Below, in pieces: positions 31,183 to 41,179 of a stretch of DNA of 64,000 nucleotides. A model generated the notes under the pieces. It was given only the letters and a program-made list of their open reading frames with translations. It was not told the origin of the DNA and did no database searches. The translations under genes were made by a program, and so were the position numbers. Within the stretch, counting starts at the first letter, position 1. Each line of letters opens with the position of its first letter. Source of the DNA: Lindgomyces ingoldianus (lineage: Eukaryota; Ascomycota; Dothideomycetes; Pleosporales; Lindgomycetaceae); the NCBI RefSeq assembly GCF_010093535.1, contig NW_022985177.1, positions 228,857-292,856 on the forward strand. The letters are read 5' to 3'.

Positions 31183-32592
31183 CTAGCTCCTGGCAACCTT
31201 AGCCGCCCTTTGCAGCCCCACCCCTGGCTTAACTTCCCAATCAATCGACTCCCTCGCCTTCCCAAACGCGTCTTCAAAATTCTTCCCACCAGGCTTCAAC
31301 CTCGTCGCTCGCTCCAAATCCCCCGCCGCAAACAGCGGCTCATTAAGCAACAAATGGACAATCCCACACGCATACCACGTTATGCCTTTATCGTCATCAG
31401 TAAACCACTCTGCTTTGTTCTGTGGGATGGTTTCGACGGGTAGGCTTTGGACCCAGGGGTTTGAGTTCGGATTTGGAGAGTCGGTGACGAGTGACAAGGC
31501 GTGAGAGGTTGCAGTTTCTGCGGCGAGCATGGCTTGGGCTGCTTCTTTTCTCTGAGTTTGATCGAGGGTAGTTGTGGTGAGCCAGTTCTTATCGCTCGTC
31601 AGACTCTGCCATTTCTTAAACAGCGCTTTTCCGATGCTCAGTTCATTCCTCCAGCGCAGTCGCTGGATACTTTTTGCAAAATCCTCCGCATTAGGCTGCG
31701 AATGCAGCGCTTCCGCACGTGTCAGGTACCCATATGTCATAGCAATAATAACAGACTGCGAATGCTGGATGCCCAGATCCCAATCCCTATTCTCACGCGC
31801 CTGGTCCGCGGCAGCCGTCATGGCTGTCAGTGTCGCGAGCCAGTTCTCGGTGCTGAACACCGGCGTCAACATCGACGCTTGAAGCCCTTCCGCATATCCC
31901 GGCAGCAGCGCCTCACCCTCGATCTCGACTTTCCCCAAATTCGTGAGGATACGGAAGAGTTCGAGTAAATCGCCCTGCAATTTCGCAATGCCAAAGGAAT
32001 ACGTGTTCAGCAGGGTAATGAAGACGGCGTGCGATGGCGCCCACGATGCTGTTGAGCGGGATGCTTGATCTAGGAAGTTAATAAGCCGTGGGAGGTACTG
32101 TGCTGGAAAGAATACAGCTGCGCGTTTCTGCATGCTGTTTTTCTCCACAAGAGAGATGTCCATGGCATGTTGTGTTGATTTCTCAATAGCTTCAGGAGCT
32201 GCGACTGAGAACAGCACACCCGAGTCTTCTAGCATCGTCTTCGCGTGCCGTGCATCTGAGCTGTATAACGTGAATCTGACAAACAGATTCTGGGAGTAGA
32301 AGTATTGAATTGCCTCCTTCGATATCTGCTTGTTTACGTAGAATAAAGCAGGGGAAATTGGGAATGGTGGACGCGAGGCACTGAATTGGAGTACGTTATC
32401 TTTGATTGAGTGCGTGTATGAGACGTTGGGTTTGCCGACGTTCACGAATTCGGTATCGAGGACGTGCTTGTAGATGTTGTTGCGTATAGAGGGAGGGAGT
32501 TCTGTGAATCCCAGTTTCTTTTTAAGGGGCGTGGGAGTTGAGAGTTGGGTGTCTTTCATTTTGGTGGAGATGTCGGAGATTGTGGCGTCCAT
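31183..32592 (-). CDS. F-box-like (LPPSIRNNIY type) protein with TPR-like tail
   Basis: This is a single-exon 469-aa protein. The N-terminal region has LGFTELPPSIRNNIYKHVLD followed by PALFYVNKQISKEAIQYFYS. That pairing (LPxEIRNxIY ... LLxVxRQIxxEAxxxFY) is typical of a large group of fungal F-box-like/DUF7730-type proteins of mostly unknown role. The rest is helical with an Ala-rich segment (AAQAMLAAETATSHALSL). It ends with GIVHLLLNEPLFAAGDLERATRLKPG, which resembles a tetratricopeptide repeat. If it is a true F-box protein it would recruit substrates to an SCF ubiquitin ligase, but the N-terminal match alone does not prove this. It is convergent with the coiled-coil gene, with 125 bp between stop codons. 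Confidence 0.65.
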   Translation of the reverse strand: MDATISDISTKMKDTQLSTPTPLKKKLGFTELPPSIRNNIYKHVLDTEFVNVGKPNVSYTHSIKDNVLQFSASRPPFPISPALFYVNKQISKEAIQYFYSQNLFVRFTLYSSDARHAKTMLEDSGVLFSVAAPEAIEKSTQHAMDISLVEKNSMQKRAAVFFPAQYLPRLINFLDQASRSTASWAPSHAVFITLLNTYSFGIAKLQGDLLELFRILTNLGKVEIEGEALLPGYAEGLQASMLTPVFSTENWLATLTAMTAAADQARENRDWDLGIQHSQSVIIAMTYGYLTRAEALHSQPNAEDFAKSIQRLRWRNELSIGKALFKKWQSLTSDKNWLTTTTLDQTQRKEAAQAMLAAETATSHALSLVTDSPNPNSNPWVQSLPVETIPQNKAEWFTDDDKGITWYACGIVHLLLNEPLFAAGDLERATRLKPGGKNFEDAFGKARESIDWEVKPGVGLQRAAKVARS

Positions 32593-33379
32593 AGAATCTC
32601 TTTTGGATATGTTGGTCGTGATGGACGAGGTTAGCCGGCGTATTAGGCTGGGTGCTTTGTGAAGACCATTAGTATAGTATCAACCTAGGCCAAATGTCAC
32701 CGGAGGAACTGAGACCATTTGGCTTACGACTGGAGTAGCTCTCTTAGAAGTTAGAACCCTATAACAAGTACGGTGAGTTGGAAGGTAGCTCTGGAATCCT
32801 CGAGATGTATGTACAAGGATGAGATTCGAGAAGCTGGGGGTAATTCGAGAGAATACAGCGTAAGCCCAGCTCAATTGGCCAGTCGTGGAAAAGGAGGAAA
32901 CCAAAGAAAGTCATTTTGTATTGCGGGCTTATATACCTGTACCTCGAGCACTGAAGTGCGGGGAGAGCTTGGATGTGGGGTGACGCGGATCCGGCTCTAG
33001 TTCGTATTCCCGATTCCCCATTAGGGAGGGCACATCTAGGCACATCTTACTTCTCAGAAAGAGGAGAAACGTTGAATCGTTTGTCGTTTGTCCTTCAACC
33101 ACATGTCGCCGGTCCCAGGATTTGATAGAGTCCTACTCCACAAAGACTGTGAACGCTTGTAAGCTTCTCGAAGCCTTAAAATCGACGTCAATACCCTGGC
33201 CAACGAAAAATATGTACCCTTCTCTCAACCTGTAGTTCTTCCTGTCGGATTTGAGCGTCCCTTTGCCTTTCGTTACGATCATTACTACTTGGCCCGCTTA
33301 GAGCCGAAACAGTTTCGCTTTCGGCGTTCCTCAACACCCTCGCAAGCAAACTGAACTTACTCAACAGAGGCGATTAAAG
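32593..33379. other. Intergenic region, no supported gene
   Basis: Contains the upstream region of the F-box-like gene and the 3' side of the phosphomannose isomerase pseudogene. No open frame has recognisable content. Confidence 0.5.
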
Positions 33380-34215
33380 CTAGGTCTTTCCATTTGCACT
33401 CTTTCCGGATGACTGAGAATGCAGGGTAGTCTCCTCCGCATCGTGAGGGGTGAATGTCATGGAAGAGCAGAACAGCTTGACAGAGTCACGATCGGCTTGG
33501 GGACAGAATCCGGTGTTGAGCGCGTTGTTCGACCAAGCCACACTTCCGATAATGTCACCTAAAAGATAGGCCCAGATTTCGTCCGCCGGAATAAGAATGC
33601 CTTTGCCGGCTTTGAGCTGAAGGGAATTCATCATGACCAATGCCACGACGGTTCCGTTATCGCATTTGCCGTATTGCTTCATGTCCAGTATGTATATTTC
33701 TTTCCCGAATGATTCCTTGGGAAGCTGCATGAGTGTATCATTTGTTTTCGCATTCGCCTCCTCCGAAGCCTGGTGCATAGTCTTTACGACATATTTGAGA
33801 GTCTGGCCATCGAAGAATGGCTTTTTAATTGTTGGCATGAAAGGTTGCAGCGGTGGCAGCTGCACGAGACCGTCAATATCCGCAAGGGCCTTGAAGTCAC
33901 AAACCCCTTCAAAGTCTATCAGCGCCAGGACAATTTTGGGCTTGTGATTTGGATTGGTGAAGTTTGATGGGTGCTGGTTGTGCAATTTGGCTGCAAGGGT
34001 CTTATCCTGCATTTTAGTTAGCTTGCAGGATTGCGGTAGGAAACACAGCGCGTACCGGATGTAGTTGTAGGGGAAGCGCTTTGGATATTAATAAGAGCTT
34101 CAATAGATATGGTAACTGAGGTGGTTAAACTTCTGGATCCTTGCCAAGGAAAATTTGAAGGTCTTCATCTGTGCTTAAAACATATGATGGGAGTTCAGGA
34201 TAGGCCCCCATCCAC
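33380..34215 (-). pseudogene. Phosphomannose isomerase (type I) pseudogene
   Basis: Homology to fungal mannose-6-phosphate isomerase is clear on the minus strand. It begins after a TTACAG acceptor at 34216 with WMGAYPELPSYVLSTDEDLQ, continues LLKLLLISKALPLQLHP, then a 49-nt intron (34007-34055), then DKTLAAKLHNQHP, HKPKIVLALIDFEG, DNGTVVALVMMNSLQLKAG, and NNALNTGFCPQADRDSVKLF. A TAA stop interrupts the frame after FLGKDPEV, where about ten residues also appear to be missing. The first exon(s) carrying the N-terminal YDWG-type region are not found upstream, and the C-terminal jelly-roll end is lacking. The enzyme interconverts mannose 6-phosphate and fructose 6-phosphate; an intact copy must lie elsewhere. 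The 3' part alone is a 210-codon open frame that automatic annotation would call a gene. Confidence 0.8.
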
Positions 34216-35296
34216 CTGTAAGAGCTGTCAGAGACTGTCAATCTCGATGTGGCGATTGATTTACATTTCAGCGTTCGCCTTGTTCTTGTCAATTTTGAAG
34301 TCTGTTCATTGTGTCTTTGAGCATAATGTTGCTGCAAGAGATTTTGATCTCTGCTTTCCTCACGAAGAATGGATGCAATCGCATTTTAATCGGAGTACTT
34401 CCTCGACCATCTGGACGAATTTTGAAGACCTGAAGGAATGAGGCTTACAGCTTGAGGTGGATATTGATATGCTATGACGAGTGGACAGAAAATATACAGC
34501 AGTTGAGTATAAATATGGGCATCTTAAGATTCTGCATGTTGTGACATGTCATCAACATCATGGGCCGTTTTTCGCCGTACTTAGGCAGTCTCCATCTTAT
34601 CAATCTGAGCCTTATGAATCTGAACCACGACGTCGCCTCCTCTTTATCGAACGTAAAATTGCGGTGTTTCGTCCTTGTCGAAAGAAGCACAATCTCGCGG
34701 CTAGTTCGACTTGCTTGTCATCTGCGATCTTGGTGATATATTCAACTCATTCGCCGCGCTGACAGAGTCTCAGTCAATCTGCCGAAGTATTGCCTTTGCT
34801 ATGTATTGGCACGGATCCACCCTTGCGGCTGAAGGCATTCTGATGTTATAGTCTTGCGCCTTGACAGAGCTGGGCCTTGTCATGAGAATTCATATGTTGC
34901 GGTTCTCTCAGGAGCGGCGGTCCGCCGCAAGGACAAAATCCCGACGAAAGGTAGAATGGTGAGTGAAAAGGAGTTGCCCTGCGGGAACCGTGAAAGCAAG
35001 GGTCGACCGCTTTGGAAGGGGACCCCAGTCACGCCAAGCCTTATCATATAGCCTATCGCGTCTAATTTCGTCCCTTTCCCAAATAATCTACCACATGTTC
35101 ACAATCACCCTCTCCCACCGCATCTTCGACCTCTCCTTCTCACCGGAATCGCCCCGCATACCCCCAGCATGAATTCGTAGCAATCTTGACGCTTGCGCAA
35201 TACTCTTCTCCAACTGTGATCCCTCGTTTGACCCCAGCACCACCCCCCTCCCATCTGGCTTGGGCCTCCCTGGCCGTCTAATCCAATCCACACACC
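34216..35296. other. Intergenic region upstream of the GT34 gene
   Basis: No frame longer than 110 codons and none with a motif. It probably includes the promoter of the mannosyltransferase at its right end. The lost 5' part of the isomerase pseudogene should lie here but is not recognisable. Confidence 0.5.
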
Positions 35297-36429
35297 ATGC
35301 ACTTCGCCATGCCTCCCCGAAAGACGTCGCGACCTCCGCCCTATGCGGCCCGGAACTCCAAATCGATACCAGTCCCGCCCGCGCTGCGGAACTTGCTCGT
35401 GAGGGACAAGCTGCGCTTGATGGTTGTATGCGTCTTGGGCTTTCTTACCATACTATGGTTATGGGGTCGAATGGGCGGCGGCGGGGGAGTAGAATCAGCG
35501 GGGATAATAGGATCAGGGGCGCCGGTGGTGATAGTCACGGTGATAGATCCTAAGACCAATCCGGCGTGGATCGAGAAGATCAAAAAGAATCGGGAGGATT
35601 ATGCAAAGAGGCATGGTATGCTCTCCTCCATCTTTTCTTCATACGCTCCCTCTATCTCTCTATGGTGCTGCAGAACCTGAGAATTGCATTGTCTAGGCTA
35701 CGCGACCTTCTTCCCCGATAACACAGACTACCCTCTCCGCAACTCGCCAGTTTCATGGGCCAAGGTCCCCGCTATGCGCCACGCCATGACACTCCACCCG
35801 ACTTCCTCCTTCTTCTGGTACCTCGATTCTACCGCTCTGATAATGAACCCTTCGATCCCTCTGCAGTCGCACGTCCTGACTCCCACTCGCCTCGAGAAGC
35901 TCATGATGGTCAATGAGCCTATCGTCCCCCCTGACAGCGTCATCAAGACCTTCGGGAACCTTAAGGGCGATAGAATAGATGTGGTTATCACCCAAGACAA
36001 AGACGGACTTAGCCAGAGTAGTTTTATAGTCCGTCGTGGAGAGTGGGCTAAGTACTTTTTGGACGCTTGGTTCGACCCTATTTACCGCAGCTACAATTTC
36101 CAGAAAGCGGAAGCGCATGCCTTAGAGCACATTGTACAGTACGTACTTGTTCCATCTACCCCACCGTTTGAGTGCAAGTTATGGCAGGCAGGCAGATGTT
36201 GACATTCAACAGGTGGCACGGCACTATCCTCGCTAAACTCGCCCTCATCCCGCAGAACACCATCAATGCTTACGTCCAGGGTCCCGCGAACCACAAAAAT
36301 GGCCAGTATAAAGAAGGAGACCTGGTTGCCACCTTCCCGGGCTGCGATAAGGATAAACGGAGTTGCGCCGACGAGATGCAGCCTTTCTTCGATATTCTGG
36401 GAGGGAAGGATAACGGTAGGCAGAATTAA
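35297..36429 (+). CDS. Alpha-1,6-mannosyltransferase, GT34 family (Mnn10/Mnn11 type)
   Basis: Exons 35297-35615, 35697-36138 and 36213-36429 give 325 aa. The start MHFAMPPRKTSRPPPYA is followed by a short cytoplasmic tail and one signal-anchor helix (about residues 40-58, LRLMVVCVLGFLTILWLWG), so it is a type II Golgi protein. The catalytic domain has VVIVTVIDPKTNPAWIEKI, YATFFPDNTDYPL, WAKVPAMRHAM, and FFWYLDSTALIMNP, the last at the place of the family's metal/nucleotide-sugar motif. It ends GDLVATFPGCDKDKRSC. GT34 (PF05637) enzymes extend the alpha-1,6 mannan backbone on N-glycans in the Golgi as part of mannan polymerase. Splice sites are canonical (GTATGC...CTAG; GTACGT...ACAG). The length is near the short end for the family. 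Confidence 0.88.
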
Positions 36430-36945
36430 GCTGGCGCATAGAAAATCGAGAACGCATCGCTTTGGTTTTTATAGTAGGAGGAGCACGCACAGCTATGCTG
36501 TAGGCTTGCATGTGTTGGACGGAAGTAAAGAGTTGGAATGCAAACGAAAGCAGCGCATGTGCCGGCCTCGTGAAGGAGCAGCGATGCTGGAGGGTCGAAC
36601 GGACGCAGGAAGTCTGGATTCGATGATGCCTGATAGCATTCTAGCGTTTCCATCGCTGGAATATCGGCCATCGCATAATTCTAGAGGAGCCTTTGAACTG
36701 GGTTGAAATTCAGTTCGGACTGGGATGTCGCATGTGTCTTTGGTGTTTGGGGAGTTTGTGGGCGAGAACAGGAGTCTAGGATGGGCATTATAGTGTACAA
36801 TTTAATTCAACCATTCTACGTAACATACCAATACCATGATGAACTGGCTCGCCACAGCACCTCAATCGAGTTCGACTCCCTTCTTCTCTTAGAATACAGC
36901 ACTGAACATTCATTTTACACAACTACTAAGAATATACATGTCTAC
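36430..36945. other. Short intergenic region between convergent genes
   Basis: Lies between the GT34 gene and the 3' end of the Gep3 gene. Open frames here are short or antisense to Gep3. Confidence 0.6.
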
Positions 36946-39174
36946 CTACACGTTTGGTTTTCGCTGAGCCTTCACACTAACCATACTCCGTCTGGGTCTC
37001 GTCTTCCTCCCCACCTTCCCCGTAGTCTTCGGTCCCCCAAGCACACTCGCACTCATCGGCATTCTTGCACCGATGAACTTGCCCAATGGACTGAAAACTT
37101 CGACTTCAGGATACTCGTCTTCATCCTCATCCTCGTCCCTGCTCTCCTCCCGATCCTCCAACTCCCCCAACCCAGCTCGATCAAAAGCATCTCCCTCGCT
37201 CCCAGCTTCCCTTTTTTCAATCCTCGCCCGCACCTTCTCCGCCTTCGCCCGCAATCTATCCTCGCGCTCATACCTCGCATGATGCGGGTCCTTCTTAACA
37301 TGGCCAACGGGTTTCCAACCACGATGTCTCCTTACCTGCGCAACGACTTCCACCCATCCCACCCCTTCGACCAAAATATCCGTACTCCAGATGCGAAAAG
37401 GCAGGTTCTCAGGCTTCATTTTGCCAGCCGTAGGGTCCGTCAGTGGTCCCGCGAGTTTCTTGGTGACGTCCCATTTGAGCTTGAAACGGCCTGCGGATTT
37501 GAAGGTTCCGGGGGCGAGGGAGAGGGAAAGGATGGAAGGGACGCCGGAGGAATGCGGGTGGTTTTGCATGGCGGTGGCTTTGTCTGTGGACGTTACGTGT
37601 GGGTCTATTGGGACGAAGGGGTGGAGAAGGAAGATGAGGTTGGAGGTGGTGGGTGTGATGCGGATCAGGCCGCCGCCGAGGATGAGAGATTGGCCGGGTT
37701 TGAGGACGTGGCGGTATGCGGTGATGCGGTGGTTCATGATGAGGGAGGGGCGATGCAAGGGATGTACAAAGGTGGAGAGGTCTGGGGTTGTGCGTGCGAG
37801 CCCTGGGAGGTCGACGAGCTCGCCTCTGTTGCGGCCGAAGGGAATACGGATAGGAGAAGCAGTAGTGCCGGGGAGGGACGATATGAGAGGGAGCACGGGA
37901 TAAGGGCTGTAGGGTTGGGCTGGTGGTAGGAGGGAGTCTGGGTCATATTCTTGCGGATGCTGTTCGATTTCCGCCTCTTCAGACAGATGGGAAGGTTGGT
38001 TCTTCGCGCGCTCGATCTCTGCGTCTTCTTCTGCAAGTTGTTGTTGGATTTTGACCAGCTCGTCCAGGGATTTAGCAGCACCAAGCATTTGCTCTCGTTC
38101 TGCAGCACTACGGATCTTCCTTACGTCGTGGAAGTTGGACCCTCGTCCTTTGGGAAACACAGCTTCGAAGAGATTAGATTTCCCAACGTTCGCCTTTCCG
38201 ACCATCCACCCCGCACCTCCTCGATCCCAGATGTCTTCTTTGACCTGCTTCGTCCACCACCCTCTTTTTGCGCTGACAAGCCTAACATTGCCCAGTCGCG
38301 CGTTCTTGTTCACTCTACCAAGTGCTCTGCGCAGGACTTGCTGCATATATGGCATCAAGCGATCTACTTGCTCCTTCAATGGTGCCAGGAGATCCGCCCT
38401 AGTGATGATGAAACTGACTTCTGCAATTCTGTCCCCAGAAACCCATCCTTTGTGCCTCGCCCTACGATTCTGTGTCCTCAGTGTCGGCAGACGAAGCGAA
38501 GTCTGTAGGTTTGGAATGAGAGAAAGTGGGAAATCGGCGGCATCGAGGACATGGTAGATGTGATTGCGTTTGTGCGGCGATTCAGCGATGGTCTCGTGGA
38601 TCGAGGCGATGGAGGGGTGGTGGATAGGAGTGCCAGTATGGTGGTGGATCAGGTTATGACAGCGATCGCATACCGGGGTGTCAGGCACGCTTTCTGCGGC
38701 TTCGGGGAAAGGGCTCAAGAGGTCCTTGTCAAGGCCTATTTCTTCAAGCAGGGCAGGGTTTGCTTGCAAGGCTCTCGTGTACACATCGTCTTCTTTCTCT
38801 TGCCCTTGCTTCTTGGTGGGGTCGTGGTTGAGATAGGCCTTGACGGCATTTCTGTCTATGTTGTAGTATCCAGCTTCGCTCTTGTCAATGGCCTGGGTGG
38901 GCGCTCCGCATCCTGGACATGAAATTGGAAGGGCTCGGCGGGAAGGACCTGGGGATGAATGGTTGTTGTTTGATTGGCTATGATATATGTCCGACGCCTG
39001 CTGACTGGCGTGTCTGAAAGTTGGAAAACTCGGTGGGGATTTCTGTGCATTGGGATCACCAGGAGTTACGGCGGCTCGCAGGAGTGCCGGGCAAAGAAAA
39101 GCCGGAATAGAAGCTTGAGACGCATATACATCATATTGTAAAAGCCTTCTCGCCTGTCGCAAGGCAGGGCGCAT
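36946..39174 (-). CDS. gep3: Gep3-like mitochondrial GTPase (YqeH/circularly permuted type)
   Basis: This is a 742-aa single-exon protein starting at the ATG at 39174; 14 open codons before it begin with TTG. The N-terminus MRPALRQARRLLQYDVYASQ is Arg-rich and amphipathic, as in a mitochondrial presequence. A zinc finger is formed by CPGCGAP and, further on, CDRCHNLIHHH. The GTPase motifs appear in permuted order: IITRADLLAP in the G4 place, then SAKRG as G5, then GKANVGKSNLF as the P-loop, then VDLPGLART as G3. This is the arrangement of bacterial YqeH and yeast Gep3/Mtg3, which act in assembly of the mitochondrial small ribosomal subunit. The C-terminus is long, charged and has an Asp/Glu run. 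G4 reads TRAD instead of the usual (N/T)KxD. Confidence 0.88.
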   Translation of the reverse strand: MRPALRQARRLLQYDVYASQASIPAFLCPALLRAAVTPGDPNAQKSPPSFPTFRHASQQASDIYHSQSNNNHSSPGPSRRALPISCPGCGAPTQAIDKSEAGYYNIDRNAVKAYLNHDPTKKQGQEKEDDVYTRALQANPALLEEIGLDKDLLSPFPEAAESVPDTPVCDRCHNLIHHHTGTPIHHPSIASIHETIAESPHKRNHIYHVLDAADFPLSLIPNLQTSLRLPTLRTQNRRARHKGWVSGDRIAEVSFIITRADLLAPLKEQVDRLMPYMQQVLRRALGRVNKNARLGNVRLVSAKRGWWTKQVKEDIWDRGGAGWMVGKANVGKSNLFEAVFPKGRGSNFHDVRKIRSAAEREQMLGAAKSLDELVKIQQQLAEEDAEIERAKNQPSHLSEEAEIEQHPQEYDPDSLLPPAQPYSPYPVLPLISSLPGTTASPIRIPFGRNRGELVDLPGLARTTPDLSTFVHPLHRPSLIMNHRITAYRHVLKPGQSLILGGGLIRITPTTSNLIFLLHPFVPIDPHVTSTDKATAMQNHPHSSGVPSILSLSLAPGTFKSAGRFKLKWDVTKKLAGPLTDPTAGKMKPENLPFRIWSTDILVEGVGWVEVVAQVRRHRGWKPVGHVKKDPHHARYEREDRLRAKAEKVRARIEKREAGSEGDAFDRAGLGELEDREESRDEDEDEDEYPEVEVFSPLGKFIGARMPMSASVLGGPKTTGKVGRKTRPRRSMVSVKAQRKPNV

Positions 39175-39495
39175 AGTGGTGATGATGAAAGTGTTGACTT
39201 CCACAGCGATGCGCAACTAATGTCTGCGGCTAACTTTCCCATGAAAATTCCAGACGCTTGTTCGATCGGGTTCCGCTTCCCCGAGCCCCGAAGGAGTTTA
39301 GCGATGCCGCGTCGGAGACCAGCGGCGTGGGAGCTTGGACTGTGGACACTCCAAAAAAAAAAACAACGGCGTGGAGTTGCTCTGGGGTAAAATCTCTCGA
39401 ACCACCACCCCAAATCTCTCACAACTTACCTCTCTGTCTTCGGAATCTTCACTCACCGTATCCTTTTCACACCCCTCTCACCCCAATTCACAATC

Positions 39496-41179
39496 ATGCT
39501 CGCCTCCTCCAGAAACGCATTACGTCAAGCTGCATCCAAGCAGTTCTCCATCAAGACCACAGTCAGAGCGGCTTCCGCCTGGTCAAATGTCCCCCAAGGA
39601 CCTCCCGTAAGTTGAAAATGCTATTGCACGCTCAATTGATCCCATCTTTGCTAAATGGTCCCCAGGATGTAAGTTCACATCCGTTGAAAGATGCTGATCA
39701 GTCACTCACCGCCTTCCCTTCGTCCAGGCCATTCTCGGTGAGTCTGCGGCGTTATTATTGCGCGCTTTCGCGAGGTGGTGTCTCTGACAGCCAGCAGGTA
39801 TCACGGAAGCCTTCAAGGCAGACACCAATGCTGAGAAAATCAACTTGGGTACGTCGCCTACCTCCGACTCGAGGGTTGCGATTGACGAAGAGCAGGCGTC
39901 GGCGCATACCGAGATGACAAGGGCAAGCCGTTCGTACTGCCATCAGTCCGGCAGGCTGAGAAGAAGCTTGTAGACTCTGCGTTGGATAAAGAATACGCTG
40001 GCATCACTGGTGTTCCAGCTTTCACAAAGGCTGCTCTCCAGTTAGCATATGGTCCAGACTCTGTACCACTCAAGGAGGATCGCATTGCCATCACACAGAC
40101 CATCTCTGGGACTGGTGCCCTTCGGATTGGAGGAGCTTTCTTGGAACGCTTCTACCCTGGTGCGAAGTCCGTCTACATCCCCAACCCCTCCTGGGCAAAC
40201 CACAATGCCGTCTTCAAGGACTCGGGCCTGAAGGTGGAGAAGTATCGGTACTATAACAAGGACACTATCGGCCTGGACTTCGATGGAATGGTCGCCGATA
40301 TTAAGGCTATGCCGAAGGGCAGTATTATCATGCTCCACGCCTGCGCTCACAACCCGACTGGTGTTGACCCGACCGAGGAGCAGTGGCTGAAGATTGCCCA
40401 GGCGGTCAAGGAGGGCGAACACTTCCCATTCTTCGACATGGCCTACCAAGGCTTCGCCAGTGGCGACACCAACAAGGATGCCTTTGCTCTTCGACACTTC
40501 ATCAAGGAGGGTCTGCGTCCTGCTCTTTGCCAGAGTTTTGCGAAGAACATGGCAAGTTCTAGATCCTTACCCCGCCTATAACACCACCACTAACAAGGAA
40601 CTTCCAGGGGTTGTATGGCGAGCGTGTTGGTGCCTTCTCGATTGTCTGCGAATCCGCAGAGGAGAAGAAGAGGGTCGACTCTCAGATCAAGATTCTTGTC
40701 CGACCTCTCTACTCCAACCCTCCCATTCACGGTGCCCGTATCGCCTCCACGATCCTGAACGACCCGGCTCTTAATAAGCAATGGTTGGGCGAAGTCAAGG
40801 ATATGGCTGACCGTATCATTACTATGCGTGCTCTTCTTAAGGAGAACCTCGAGAAGCTTGGGAGCAAGCATGACTGGAGCCACATCACCTCCCAGATTGG
40901 CATGTTCGCATACACGGGCTTGAAGCCGGAGCAGATGGACGTTCTGGCCAAAGAGGTGAGCTACTACATTCATTCTCTGATCCTGCTTCGGCAGGTGTCC
41001 CAACTGGATGTTGCACCCTGCTGACTCTAGCATCCGATTCTCCCTTCTCCCTGACGATATGGGCTGACGAAAAGAAGCACTCTGTGTATGCAACAAAGGA
41101 TGGCAGAATCTCTGTGGCAGGCATTACCAGCGGTAATGTCAAACGCTTGGCAGAGGCCATCTACAAGGTAACCGGCTAG
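39496..41179 (+). CDS. Aspartate aminotransferase, mitochondrial
   Basis: Seven exons are supported: 39496-39606, 39666-39668, 39728-39737, 39798-39848, 39896-40551, 40608-40955 and 41078-41179. They give 426 aa, the usual length. The N-terminus [20 protein letters not shown] is a mitochondrial presequence. The conserved core includes [48 protein letters not shown], and [14 protein letters not shown], where Lys275 should hold pyridoxal phosphate. The second exon is only GAT and supplies the Asp of GPPD. The fifth intron starts with GC instead of GT (GCAAGT...TTCCAG). The enzyme moves amino groups between aspartate/oxaloacetate and glutamate/2-oxoglutarate and feeds the malate-aspartate shuttle. 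Its start lies about 320 bp from the divergent Gep3 start. Confidence 0.95.
39666..39668 (+). other. 3-nt microexon (GAT) of the aminotransferase gene
   Basis: GAT is preceded by GTCCCCAG and followed by GTAAGT, so both splice sites are canonical; the flanking introns are 59 nt each. Including it restores the conserved Asp in GPPDAILG. Skipping it leaves GPPAILG in frame. Confidence 0.75.

Noticed and set aside
36703..37929. 408-codon open frame on the + strand
   Set aside because: It lies antisense to the well-supported Gep3 gene, is low in complexity and contains no family motif; it is a shadow of third-position GC bias.
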